A stretch of 64,000 nt of DNA. Source: Gliomastix tumulicola. Taxonomy: Eukaryota > Ascomycota > Sordariomycetes > Hypocreales > Bionectriaceae. Each line of letters begins with the position of its first letter. The stretch's first letter is position 1. The DNA is taken from positions 2,600,409 through 2,664,408 of the forward strand of contig BCHX01000005.1 in the NCBI GenBank assembly GCA_001599755.1, read 5' to 3'. Below, in pieces: positions 9,016-22,018 of the stretch. The notes beneath the pieces are model-generated. The model was not told the origin of the DNA, searched no databases, and saw nothing but the letters and a program-made list of their open reading frames with translations. A program made the translations under genes and the position numbers.

Positions 9016-10173
9016 ATGCCTCTCTGGCCTGACCCTGTTTGCACCCGCTGTGGGCGGGAGGGATTCACGAAGGCAACATGCATAAAGTGCAATGAATGCA
9101 CTTATTGCAAGAAAAAGGGTCACCTAATCAGTGCTTGTCCAAGACTATACTGCCACGCTTGTCAGGCTCATGGGCACAAGCCGTCCCGATGTCCCGAGAC
9201 AAGGAAAACGCAGGACACAATTCAGCCTCAGCACCAACCATCCCGACGTCCCGAGATAAGAAGTTCGCGCGACAACATTCAGTCTCATCCTTTCAAGGTT
9301 CCTACAGCTCCCCAGGTGCCTCATCTAGCCAGCGACACACAGCGAAGTGCAAGCGCCGCCGACATGAACATGAACCTGTCTGTGTCAGTCATCGCTCCGC
9401 AGCACGATGAGGAATCCTGGCAGGCTATTGAGTCTGCGGATCGAGATGCCGTCATCCTGCAAGATTGTATTGCTTGTCCCAGTTTGGCTGCTACGTGTCG
9501 ATCACTGCTACAGGCCATGATTGACGGGAAGATACTCGGGTCTGAGAACTCGAACCTCAAGTACCGCAGACTTATTGAACTGCATGGGGGCATCGACGCA
9601 GTGACAACAGAGCTTTTGGGCCATGTCGAACCAGAGTTCAAATCCCTCGAGGGACTGCAGCTCAGCCGGAAATTGCTCAACACGATCAAAAGCAAGCAAG
9701 CGAAGCCTTGGCCCAAAATGATTGGTTATATGGACTACATAACTGATTGTCGATTTGACGCTTACTTTCGTGTCTACATTGGCCAGAGCTCCAATGGCCC
9801 CAGAAGGATCATGACCAACCACGCTCAAGCCATCTTACAAGGCCAAAATCGCAGTCTTCATCACTTCATGCTATGGATTGGCAATGGATGCAGGGTGGCG
9901 AACTTCATTTTACTTTGGTCTTTCGAAGACAACATAGCTCAAGATGATTGGTATCATGCGAAGAGCGACATTCTTGAACTGTTGTTCTGCTCCGTCTTCA
10001 AGACTCTTTCGGCCAACTGTATAACCAAGGAGCATGATCATGAAGAAGGAACAACCGCCTGGGGGCTCAACGTCTTGACTCCGCTATACCAAAACAAGTC
10101 CGTCTCGGAGCAAGACAAGCTTTTGTTCATACGAGCGAAGATCCAGTCTTTAGACCCGCAGATTCGACTCTAG
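9016..10173 (+). CDS. Zinc-knuckle protein with GIY-YIG-like segment, N-terminal half (ends at in-frame TAG)
   Basis: 385 codons from the ATG at 9016, chosen over 8839 because a likely UTR intron precedes it and the zinc cluster then starts near residue 9. Residues 9-59 hold three knuckles: C9-C12-F17-C22 (Phe where His is expected), then two canonical CX2CX4HX4C at 28-41 and 46-59, suggesting nucleic-acid binding. Residues 60-140 are low-complexity. Around 235-325 the sequence resembles a GIY-YIG endonuclease: VYIGQSSN (253-260), RR then NH (263-269), and acidic candidates E304 and E321 for the metal-binding Glu. The frame stays open across the TAG at 10171-10173, so this is probably one half of a longer gene. 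Codon use is normal. Function is unknown; domain calls are by eye and should be searched. Confidence 0.7.
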   Translation: MPLWPDPVCTRCGREGFTKATCIKCNECTYCKKKGHLISACPRLYCHACQAHGHKPSRCPETRKTQDTIQPQHQPSRRPEIRSSRDNIQSHPFKVPTAPQVPHLASDTQRSASAADMNMNLSVSVIAPQHDEESWQAIESADRDAVILQDCIACPSLAATCRSLLQAMIDGKILGSENSNLKYRRLIELHGGIDAVTTELLGHVEPEFKSLEGLQLSRKLLNTIKSKQAKPWPKMIGYMDYITDCRFDAYFRVYIGQSSNGPRRIMTNHAQAILQGQNRSLHHFMLWIGNGCRVANFILLWSFEDNIAQDDWYHAKSDILELLFCSVFKTLSANCITKEHDHEEGTTAWGLNVLTPLYQNKSVSEQDKLLFIRAKIQSLDPQIRL

Positions 10174-11769
10174 GCGAGTCGGAGGGTGTCAAGGGCAAGG
10201 TCAGAGCGCAAGACGACACGGTACTTTCGGCCAGAGTGGACTCGCCCACAGTACCTCCAGGCTATTGGAAATGCTGTTGGAGAGCAAAACTTCAAGGCCA
10301 TTGAGGCATACTTGCAGCGGGACAGCTTACAGCAGGAATCGCTTGCAAGTCAATTGGATTCCGGTCGAGACGAGCTTATCATGAAGCCGTATGGCAATCG
10401 CGCTGCCTCGATAGGCTTCATCTTGGATTACCAGGTCACCACAAGCCACTCTGACCTTGAGGCTATAGAGACCAGAGCCACAGCTCACCAGCTTCCGTGG
10501 GCGTTATCTGAATCAGGCTTTGACGAGGAAAATACCCTGGTCTGGAGCTTTGATTTCCAGGAACATTCCGTGCTTTCACCAGCTGAATTTCACCGTTCAG
10601 CCTACCAAAGAGACGCCTCCCAATTCCAGCAGCTTCATCAGGACATCATCAGAGCGTCAAGCATAAAACTCTTGTTCTTGTGCGGGCCTCGCGCAAAGAT
10701 GGCCATACTGGCGTCGGCCCATGTTGTATGCAAAGCCGTCCTGAAGCTTCGCTGCAATTTCGAGTACCAGCTCTATGCCATCCATGGAAATGGAAGGGCG
10801 GATTTGCGACTCTGTATCTGCTGTCCGGAGCTTCCGCATGGACCCTGGTCAGTCAGTGTTCACCATGCCTCTAAGCTTAGTGAAGTTCTGAGATTTGCGT
10901 CATCAATTACCAAGACACCCCGGCTCCGGCCCTATTTCACAGAAAGCACTAGCGCGATTGGTGCTATCTTGCGACAAGCGGAGAAGGAGAAGCAAGGGGG
11001 GCCAAAGATGACTACAGATGGTCTTGATGCTGGAATACTCGCATGGCTAGCGCGAAAGGGTTTTAGTAACCGTGCCGATATCGAGGAATTGGAGCGCCTT
11101 GCAGGCTCACTCACCCAAGGTCTGATGATGCTACTCCATTCGCTCCCGAAGCGTCCTGTGGGCGTCTCAGCTACCTCGGCGGAAGGACACTCGAAGAGAA
11201 GAAGAGAGAGAGACAGAGACACACACTTCGACCCGGACAACTGGCACGCTGTAAAAGTTCACGTCACGGAAGTCCTGGGCCACGGAGAAGGCCAGAGGCT
11301 TCTTCCCACTCAGACGCTCAATAACAGCCCTACACCTACGAGCCAAGGCCCCGACGGCACGCTCGACGGCATACCTTCCTTGTCCGCGAACAAGGCGCCT
11401 TCTACAGATCCTGTCGTAACCCCAGAACTATCAGGTTCTATAACCGACTCGCGACCGTCGAAGGTGGATACTCACCTAAAAGGGCCGAAAGCTCCAGCTA
11501 CTGGTAGTTTGAAGAGCCTAGAGGCTAAAGCCAAGGCAAGCGAGGAGGCAGGAGGTCCTATTCGTGACTTTCTCAACGGGACAATCTCTCAGTCAGAACC
11601 TACACCACCCGTTGGGGCTTTGATACAACAGCTGCATAATCAGAACTCAACGGATGCCACCGAAGACGACAATGATATTTCTACCCAAGAACTCAGAGAC
11701 CTAATTATAAGAGATAACTGTCACATGCAGGCCGAGGGACCCCGCCGGATTAATAAAATCACTAAATAG
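10174..11769 (+). pseudogene. C-terminal continuation of the same gene, truncated and fused to an LTR
   Basis: This is the same reading frame as 9016-10173, directly after its TAG; the first internal ATG is far in, so independent translation is unlikely. It adds about 515 native codons. Visible features are a charged, Trp/Tyr-bearing start (KTTRYFRPEWTRPQYL), a hydrophobic strand-helix segment (IKLLFLCGPRAKMAILAS) as in a Rossmann-like fold, a basic KRRRERDRD cluster near 11192-11218 that could be a nuclear signal, and a Ser/Pro/Thr-rich tail. The native sequence ends at 11718; the last 16 residues before the TAG at 11767 come from the B LTR. I see no introns with good donor sites that would remove the TAG at 10171. 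I do not recognise this half. Confidence 0.6.
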
Positions 11770-11933
11770 AAGGCACTAGGCCTAAGAAAGCCTAGTGAAT
11801 CCCTAAGTATAAAAGAAGCTTAGAAGGAGGATTAGTTAAAGGGAGGTAATAATAAATATTATAATATATAATAACCCTACCTTTATAAAGTATATTTATA
11901 GTATAACCTACTCCTACTATAAGACCCTTAATA
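11719..11933 (+). repeat. Element B 5' LTR, least mutated A/B LTR
   Basis: Starts TGTCACATGCAGGCCGAGGG and ends CCCTTAATA. Its first 60-100 bases keep CCCC and GGC runs that are AT in every other copy, and its base composition falls steadily away from the gene boundary. Confidence 0.85.
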
Positions 11934-12899
11934 GTTTATTTATTATTTTAACCTTATAAGAAGGGTATAAGACTAAGTTATTTATAAAGAAATACTATAA
12001 ATACTAAAGATAAATTAGTAAGGTTTAATTTATTTATTTTTACTAGAGAATTTAGTACTTATATAATTTCCTAGGGGAATATTAAGAGAATACTTAATAA
12101 TTATAATACTTAAGATATAAATAATATAATAATAAAAGAGATTAAGTAAAGTCTAGAGTATTATTAATAAAATAAAGAAAAGGAAAAAAATAAATAAAAT
12201 TTAAAGATTTATTAATAAAGTAAAAATCTAATTAAAGAAGAGTAAGTTTATCTCCCTAATAAAAGTATAAAGAAGACTTATATTATTAACCTAATAAATA
12301 AAACTTTCTACTTAAGGAGTATAATAAAAATTTACTAGAAAACCTTATAATATATAAAGATAAGTTACTATAAGTTATAAGTATTTTTAATTAATTTAAA
12401 ATTTATATTTTAAGTTTATTTAAAAAAGTTTTAAGAAGATATTTTAAAGATTTTATATATTATAAATTATATAAAGAAAAATATAAAAACTTAATAAATA
12501 AAATAATTTAAAGAATAATAAAATTATAGTTTTAATAATATTACTTCCTTATTATAGAGAGAGTAAATAATATAATCCTAGGGATCCTTTAATTTAAAAA
12601 GACTAATTCTTACTATAAATTCTAAAAATAAAAATAAAAATATTTATTAAAAGCTAATAAATTTAAACTAATAATAATATTAAAGTAACTTTATAAAATT
12701 TAAAAGGAAAGCTAATAAGTATTTACTCTACTACTATTATAAAAAAACTTAGAAAAAATAATAGAAGTTCTTTATTATATTAAATTATTAAATAAAACTT
12801 AAGAAAAAAATATTATCTTATCTTAGGAGTACTAATAATATAAAGATATATTTAATTTAAAAGTAATAGCCCTTCTTTAGCTTATAAAAAGTATAAAAA

Positions 12900-13680
12900 T
12901 ATATATTATTAAACTTAAAGGGGATCTAAAGTCTTATTAAAGATCTATTTATAATTTAACCCCTAAGAAATTAAAAGTTCTATAAGAATACTTAAAGTAA
13001 GTATTAATAAATTATTAAATATAATAATTTATTAGTTTATAAGAAGTAGAGGTACTATTTATATTAAAGAAAAGTAATAAATTATACTTATATATTAATT
13101 ACTATATACTTAACTAGGTAACTTATAAGAATAAGACCCTTTTATTTTTAATTTTAAAGACTTTAAATTAATTATAAAATATTAAACTTTATATAAAATT
13201 AAATTTAAAGAATATATATTATTATATATATATTTATAAAGAAGATAAATATAAAATAATCTTTTACTATTAATATAGTTACTATAAATACTAAATAATA
13301 TTATTTAGATTTTTTAATATATTTATTACCTTTTAGTAATATATAAATAATATATTATTTAAATTAATAAATAAATATTATATTCTTTATTTAAATAATA
13401 TTCTTATTTATAGTTAAAATAAAAAGAAATATTAATAATATATTTATATAATCCTCTAAAGATTAAGAGAATAAAAGCTATATATAAATCTAGAAAAATA
13501 TAAATTCTATAAAATAAATATCTTTTTCCTAGAATTTATAGTATCTATAAAAGAAATATATATAAAATTTAATTAAATTTAAGTAGTAATAAATTAGCTT
13601 AAGCTATAAAGTATTTATAATATTAAATTATTTTTAAAATTTATAGGGTTTTATAAGAGGTTTATTAAAAAGAGTTAATT
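12900..13680 (+). pseudogene. Reverse transcriptase relic of element B
   Basis: An interrupted reading in one frame retains a gypsy-type RT pattern, with the catalytic box reading YLNNILIYS at 13388-13414 where functional enzymes have YxDD. Both aspartates have become asparagine, matching G-to-A change. TAA/TAG codons interrupt the frame. The matching sequence in element A is near 4600 and is even more degraded. The relic stops at the nested insertion at 13688. Confidence 0.65.
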
Positions 13681-13687
13681 TAATCAC

Positions 13688-16611
13688 ATATTATAAAACT
13701 TCTATTTATATATTAGTAATACGTGCAAAGCACTAGGCTAGGGTGCCATCTATACCACTTTATATCCACTACTAAGAATACGCTAGTTTATAGTGTATTT
13801 TCAGCTAATTTATAGTAGTAATAGAGGGTTATATATAATAATAAATATTACTACTAATAAAAAAAATAATACTATACACCTATAATACAACTATACACCT
13901 CTAATAATACTCCTTAATAATAATATAATATATTACCATATAAAGATAGCTTCTAAAGCATCTAATAGCTCTTTAGCTACTCCTTCTACTATTTCTATTT
14001 TAGAGATCCCACCACTACCTAAATTAGCTCTTTTTAACTTATTTAAATCCCTTAAGACTACTATATAGTAATATTAATACATTAATAGTACTAGTATTAT
14101 TTAAGAATAATACTATAACTATTATATTAGTACTAATAGTATATAAGCTTTAATAATATAATATCTTCACTATAATTAAGGCCCCTAGCACTATTCTAAA
14201 GTAATAGGCCTCTAGAAAAGCGCCTTAAGGAAGGTAGATTACCTATTTATTATTAAGGTATCAGCTATAAAGGGGGATAATTAGAGGTAGTATTATAAAG
14301 TCTATTATAAATATAACTATAAGGGCTCTTCTAACCCTTCTATACACCTAATTTATTAGCGCTATATAGCTATATAGTATAAATAAATAGCTATAGCTAG
14401 TAAATATTATAGAATTAAAGCCTTTAACCTTATATAAACACTTAGAGACTAAAGCCTAGTATTAACCTTCTTCTAAGACTAAGATATATAGAATAATTAG
14501 CAGTATATCTATAAGGAAGCCCTTAATAGGCTAACACTAATATAAGCCTAATTAAAGATCCTTTATAATAAGGGCTTAAAACACTAGGTTAACTATAATA
14601 AAGAGAACTATATATAGACTATTATCTAGACCTATTCATAGTATAAGACTATATAGAAGACCTTTCTAAAGGTCCTTAGACTTAATAATATATATAAGAC
14701 CAACCACTTTAATATATACCTCTTCTAGATTACTAGAATAATAGATTAAATAAGTGTAGTGCTATTTATATATAGTCTCTTTAATATATAGTTAGAAGGT
14801 TTATATAAGTGGTAAGTACACTAACTCAACTACCTCTATATTTAAATTAACACTATAGCCCTAACTATAATAATAATAGATAAAGAAGATACTCTCTAGA
14901 ATACCCTTCATTAAGTCTTTCTATATACCTAATAATAGCTCTATATTTATTATATTAACACTAATATCTACTGCTACATCTAATGTAATTAAAGACAACT
15001 AGATAAAGGTAATAATAAGGCTAACAAGGCTATTAATAATAATAAAGATAAACTTACTAGTCTAATAAAGGCTAATTTCCTCGCCACCTAGTACACTAAA
15101 TACCACACTAATAAAGCTTAATTTAATATAAATAGAAATAATAATACTATATTCTTTATCCTAGAAGGTAATCTAATAAATAAGAAGGTAATATTTAAGT
15201 ATTAGAAGTATATCCTTTATATACTAATAAAGGCTAAGTTTAAGGAGGCTTAGCTATTTATAATTAGTATCTATAATAAAGAATAGGGGTACCTTCTATA
15301 ATATATTATAAATAAATATATACTATAAAAGCACTAGTAGACTTATTACCTTATCTTATAATACTATAACTATAGTTAATATATAAATAGCCTAGTTAAA
15401 GTAATATACTATAAGTTAAAGGCTATACTTTTTATAAGTATAGTACATCTCCTATATTTATATAAAGCAATTATTAACTTACTTAAGAAGAAATAATAAA
15501 AATATATTTAGGAAATAGCTAACTAGGATATATACTTTATAAATATATATCTATATTAGCTATAGCTTAGTAATCTACCTATTTAAATCTTAAGGAAGGT
15601 AATAGTATTAATCTAGAAGTAGGGGAAGTATATAAGAGCTATAAGCCTATACCTCTTTAACTTATAGCTACTTAGCCTATATAGTAACTACTTTACTAAC
15701 TAATATAGGCTTCCTTATAAATATATAATATTTAAAGCTATTTAAACTAACTAAGTACTATAAAAGGAAGATATTTACCCTTATTAGTAGCTCTAGAAGC
15801 CCCCTAAGTATAAGGCTAAGCTATAGTATATTTATAATTTAGCAAAGGTTAAGTAATTATATAGCTAGTAATATAATACTAGTAATAAGAAGGAAGCTAT
15901 ACCTTTAAGCTTTATACCTCTATTATTATTAATAATAATAGTATTAATACTATGGAAATTAATAACTATATATACCTTAATAGTCCCTTATTCTATAATA
16001 GCTATACCTTCCTTTATAGCTTAATTATTACCCTTATTAGGACTAGTTATTTATTTAAATACTAGTAAAGGTAATTATTATAGCCTTCCCTTAAGCATGT
16101 GGTATTATCTATTAAGGTCTAAGTATAATAAACTTACTGCTTAGGTTACTATCTAGGTAGCTATATAATTAACTTCTTAAGGTAGAGGTAGAGGTCAGGG
16201 ATTAGGGTATTAATATAGCTATAGAATAATAGTATTATAGGCAGCTAGGAGGGCTATTAATACTATAGTATTAAAAGATAAAAATTATATTACTTACTTA
16301 CTTAACTAAATAAATAGATAGATATAATAATAAGGAATAAAATAATACTAGTTTAATAGAAATTAGCTATAGTATTATTATATTATATTATTTTAAAGTT
16401 ATAGTATTTTCTTTAAGGTAATATATAGTTTATTTATTATTAATTTATAAGTTATTACCTTTTATTAGGATCTGCCTACTTATTTTTATTAATTACTCTT
16501 TTTCTAGGCCTATATACTATATACTCCAAGGGGGAATATAGTAGTATAGAGGGGTAGAGAAAAATAGGGTCAGTATATGCCACTAATATATAAATAGAAG
16601 TTTTATAATAT
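13688..16611. mobile_element. 2.9-kb insertion with 30-bp perfect terminal inverted repeats
   Basis: 13688-13717 and 16582-16611 are exact reverse complements over 30 bp (ATATTATAAAACTTC... / ...GAAGTTTTATAATAT). The interior interrupts B: sequence on both sides aligns with contiguous DNA of element A near 4880-4920. It is less RIPed than its host (for example AATACGTGCAAAGCACTAGG near 13718). One frame reads GRGRGQGLG at 16181-16207, like the RG-rich end of some gag proteins, and a purine run AAGGGGGAA (16529-16537) precedes a candidate 78-bp terminal repeat. That leaves two readings: a TIR DNA transposon, or a copia-like relic with odd ends. No transposase is recognised. Confidence 0.6.
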
Positions 16612-17879
16612 ACAATTAGATTAATTTATTAAAAATTATAGTAAAATTATTAATTTACTTATAAAAAAATTAAAAAAAAAATTAAAGGTAATTTAATTTT
16701 AATAAATTAAAAGAAGATAATATTCTATAAGTTATAAGTTACTTTTTAAAATATATTTATATTAATATATTTTAATTTAAAGGTAAAATTTTAAGTTATT
16801 ATAAATATATTAAACTTTATTATTAAAGCTTAATTAATATAACTATTAAAGGAAGTATAGTATTTTATTACTTATTATTTAAAAAAGCTTTAAAGAGTAA
16901 AGGTATATTATTAAATACTTAATATAGAACTTCTAGTAATAATAAAAGCTTTCTACTATTAAAGGTATTATTTATTATATTTTATTAAAATTATAAAAGT
17001 TTTAATAAATTATTTAAATTATAATTATTTAATTATAAAGATTAAATTATTATTTAAATAAGTTAAAGTATTTAATTTTCTTACTCCCTTTAACTTTAAG
17101 ATTTATTATTAATTTAATAAGAAGAATTCTATAAATAAACTAAGTAGAAGAAGAAATTAGAAATTTAAGTTAAAAAAAGAGTAAGCTTAAGAGGAGCTTT
17201 TATTTATATTTTTATAGTAATTTTATAATAAAATTAAATATATAATTACTATAAATTAATATATTTTATCTAAGGGGTTATACTTAAAAAAGATAAGTTA
17301 TTATAATTAATATTAAATTATAAATAATCTTAATAATATTTCTAGGTTATATTTAGTAAGTTTTTTATATTATAAGAAAGCTATAAAAGCTTACCTTTAA
17401 TTAATAGTTTAATAAATAATTAAAGGGGGAAAGAAGTTATATTACTTCTTTATTATTTATTAAAGTTTAACCTTAATACTTATCTTTAAAGAGACCTTAA
17501 TAATAGTATTATTATATATATAATAAGAGGATACTTTTATATAAAGTATATAAGAAGTTATTAAAAAAAACTTAAAGAATAATAGAAGTTTAATTCCTAG
17601 ATAATAATAAATATTAAAAGATAATTTATTATATTAAAATAAATATATTTATATTCCCTAAGGATTATATACTAAATTACTTATTCTTCTATATAATAAT
17701 TCTATTATAGGATATTAGGAGGTATATAAAACTTTATTTAGCTTAATAAAGAATTATTTTTAAAAAAATATAAAAAAAAATATAAAAAGCTATATTTAAA
17801 TCTACTTAATTTATTAAAAAGTTACTATATTAAAGTAGTAATTTACTAGTAAGTTATATTCTTTACTTATACTTAAATA

Positions 17880-18905
17880 ATCTTTTAGTAAAATATCTCT
17901 TAACTTAATTATAGATTTATTACCTATAAAAGATAAAAATAGTAAGAAATATAATATTATTTTAATAGTAGTAAATTAACTAATAAAATATATTATTTAC
18001 TTTATTATTATAAAAAAGATATCTTTAGAATAAGTAGTATCTCTTTTATTTTAAAGGGTTTTTAAGTAATATAAACTACTAGAAGGGATTATCTTTAATT
18101 ATAAAAGGATTTTTACTAGTAGTTATTAGAGATCTCTATATTTTTTCCTAGAAATTAAATAATATTTAAGTATTATTTATTACTTATAAATAAATAGCTA
18201 AATAAAATATATAAATTAAACCCTTAAAAAATATCTTTAATATTATACCTCTAAGAAATAAGTAAATTAACCTTTATATTTAAATATAGTAGAATTTATA
18301 TTAAATAATATAATATATTTAAATACTTTAAAAAGTTTAATAAGAATACTTATAAGGTTTAACTTAAAAATATTAACTACTATTATAAATCTATATTTAA
18401 AGAAATTAAACTTTATAAAAGCTAACTAGAGAATTAAAGAATTATAAAACCTATAAGATATTACTATTTAATTCTTATAATAAGCTTAATAATTATATAA
18501 ATAATATTATAATAAAAAGTGAAATTCTAGTAAGTTTTATATAAGATAATAAGTAATACTTAGTACTAGGAATTTACCTTTAAAGAAAATATTTAAAAAA
18601 CTTATAAAGAAATTTATTAATTTATATTAAATATAAGATATATTATTATTAGGTAATATATATTAATTTTAATTACCTTTATTAATTAAAATTTATAATA
18701 TCTTTAATATAAAGTACTTTAAACTATTTATAGGAGAAAATCCTATAAAGCTAATTAATTACCTTTTCCTAGAAGAAGAAATATATAAAATTAATAAAAT
18801 TTTATTTTATTAAGGTTTAAAATTATAAAAAAAATACTTAATAAAATAAAAGAGGTATCCTAATAAAAACTCTTAGATTATAAAATATAACTTTATTAAT
18901 AATAT
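17880..18905 (+). pseudogene. Integrase and chromodomain relic of element B
   Basis: From about 17.88 to 18.5 kb one frame, broken by many TAA/TAG codons, keeps the spacing and hydrophobic pattern of a retroviral-type integrase core. At 18.78-18.9 kb an acidic stretch followed by a basic, aromatic-rich segment resembles the chromodomain carried at the end of gypsy polyproteins. Such a chromodomain would have directed integration to heterochromatin. Confidence 0.5.
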
Positions 18906-21900
18906 ATTAATATAAAAGTATAAAAATAATATTTAATTTTAAAAGTAATAAGAATACTATAAATTAATTAAGTTACTTTATAAATTCCCCTTAAAACCTT
19001 ATTTTTTATTAATTATTATATATATTATTAAAAGTAATATTATAGCTTAAATCTTAAAAGAAAATAGAAGAAACCCTCTTTTTTTAATTATTTAAATTAA
19101 AGTAATTAAACTTCTACTAAATATACTATTTAATAGTAATTAAATCTATATTAATATAGAAGTTATAATAAATAAAATTCCTAAAGGAATTAGCTAAATA
19201 ATCTTTAGTAGGAAGAGAGTAGGAAATTTAAGTTTTTTTTTATATATTAAAATATTAAGCTAAGATCTAAAAGTAGGTATTTTAATAAATTTATAAAAAT
19301 TAATTATAATAAATAGACTTAAAACTAAGGAGAATTTATTAAATTTTAATAAAAAAGGGGTTATAATAGAAGATTAAATAATTTTAATTTATAATAACCC
19401 TCTTATTCTTATCTTCTATAGATTTAAATACCTTATATTACTAGAAGATAATAAAGTAAAAAGAAAACTATAAAGTATACTTATATTAAATATTATTAAT
19501 ATTAAAATATTAAATTTAAAAATTTAATAATTTATAAAATTACTAAGGGGATTATATTATTTAAGAATCTTTATAGAAGAAAGCTTAATAAAAGTAAAAG
19601 AGTTAAAATAAATAAAGTATAGTTTACCCTTAGCTATAAGCTTTAAGTAATAAAATACTTTATTATAATACTTCTAGAGGGAGAGCTTTATAAATTTAGC
19701 CTTTTAAATACTATATTCTTAAATAATAATAAATATTAAATTTTAAAAAGGTAAAAAGAAGATATCCTCCTAGTATATATTATAGTTATAATAACCTTTA
19801 TAAACTTTATATAAAAGATCTAGAATAATATAATAAAAAGAGTATATAATATAAGAGTTTTAATATAGTTATATACTTATTAAGTAAAGATATAGAGTAC
19901 TTAAAAGGTTATTTTTATCTTTAACCTAAAAAATATTAAAGAAAGAAATTATAAAAAAAGTAAATAAATATAGTAGTACTTACTAAATCCTAATTATTAA
20001 GATTAAAGTTATATAAAAAAGTAGTAAATAAATTATTAAAATTTATATTAAAGGGAATAATAATAATAATATTATTTTAGTTTTTATATAATTTATAAAA
20101 TAAACTTAAAAGAATAATAAAATTTAAAGAAATCTAAAAAGATTTACTACTTATTAGAAAGTTATATTTATATTATTATTAATATCTTTATTAAAAGTAA
20201 TAAAATTTACTCTATTAATATCTTTATTTATTATAATTAAATTAAAAAAAGAGTAAAGATTATAAGGAGAAACTATAAATATTATAGTAATTAAAGTAAA
20301 AGAATCTAAAGAAGTAAATATCCCCTAAAAGAGATTTAAATTAAGTAATTAAAGAAAAGTTATTTATTCTTTAAAGAAGGTAAAAATAACTAAAATAAAA
20401 ATAAAAGTAAAAATAATAAATAATAATATAATAAAAGTAGGGATAAAGGTTTAATAAAAATCTAAAATAATAACTACTAAAGTAATATAAAATAAAGCTA
20501 ATTAAGTAGTTAAAGTAATTTAAGAATATTACTTTAAAGTTATAGTAGACTTTTATTAAAAACTTATAATAAAATATAAAGTAAAATTTAATATTAAGAT
20601 TTAAATACTTAAAGCTTTTATTTTAGTCTTTATTTAAAGATATTTATATTAAAGATTCTCTAAAAATATAATTAAAGTAACTATAGTAAAAGTAAAAGAA
20701 GTAACTAATACTATAAAAATAGAAGTAAAAATAATAATTACTTATAAAGCCTTAATAATTAAATAAGTAAAGTAAGTAAGTATAGGTAAAATATATAAGG
20801 TATTTAATAAAGGGGTTTTAATAAAAGAATAATAATAGGGAGTAATACTTATAGTAATAAATATATTAAATATAGAAATAATAAGCTTTAAAGAAGTAAA
20901 AGAGGGTATAACTTAAATAATTAATAATATATAAAATAAGAAGATTAATAAAGTTATATTAATAAGAAGAATAAATATAAAGATTTAAAACCCTATTAAT
21001 TAATTAATTTTAAAGAAGTACTTAAGAAAATATACCTTATAGCTAGTATTTTAAGCTAGAATATATAAATAAATAATTATATTAAGGGTAACTAGAGTAA
21101 AAATATAAATAGTATTTACTCCCTTATAATAATAAAGCTTTTAAATATATACCTTTTACTTAAAGGCTTAAAGATTATTATAATAATTTAATACTTATAA
21201 GGCTAAGTAGGTAATATAATAAATACTTACTTATTAGTAAGTAAAGGGGTAATTAAAAGTTATTTTTAAATCTTATTTAAAAAGTTAATAGTTAATTAAA
21301 AAAAAAAAAAAAATTTATTTAAACTAAAATAACTTCTTAATATATTCCTAGGAAGAATTAAAAAGTAAAAGTAAAAACTTTAATTACCTTATCTATAAAA
21401 TAACTATACTTCTTATAGAGGGAACTATAATAGGTATAATTTAAGGAGAAGATTATATAACCTAAGAAATTAATTAATAAAATATAAGAAAAATAATAAA
21501 GAAAATATTATATTATTAAAATTATAAATATAAAGATAAGAAGATTAATATAAACTCTTCTTAGAAGTCTATATATAGAGGTATATTATATAATAATAAT
21601 AAATAATAAAATAATTAAGGAAAAGTTAATTAATAAATACCTAGGGAGAGGTAGAGAGTTCTATAAAACTTATTAACTTATAATAAATATAGTATAATAA
21701 ATACTTATATATACTATAATATTAGAACTTAATAATTTAATAATATTATTATTATTAAGATTAAAGTTATTATCTTTAATATTAAATATAATAAAGAATT
21801 ATAAAAAAAGAAAAAAAAATATAAAGAAAAAAAAGTAAAAGAAGAAACTTAAAATATAAAATAAAAAAAAAATAAAGAAATTATATAAAATAAGAAAAAG

Positions 21901-22018
21901 TAATAATATAAATAAGATTTTAAATAAACCTATATAATTATAGAATTATATAAATAAATAAATAAAAGAACCTTAGGTAAACTTAAATATAAGGTATATT
22001 AATAAGTAAAGGGTAACC

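Noticed and set aside
10098..10173. An intron removing the TAG at 10171
   Set aside because: The acceptor CTCTAG exists, but the only frame-preserving donor nearby starts GTCTCG, a poor fungal donor, and the skipped part reads as good coding sequence.
9096..11240. Other-frame ORFs within the zinc-knuckle gene (8814-9101, 9096-9410, 9321-9716, 9508-9828, 10657-10839, 10680-10874, 10932-11240)
   Set aside because: Shadows of the long frame; no domain, codon bias or signals of their own.
13811..13889. A 79-bp 5' LTR matching 16537-16614
   Set aside because: Start and end look similar (TATAGTAGTA..., ...ATACA) but the middle does not align well and 120 bases of the insertion lie outside it; kept only as a possibility.
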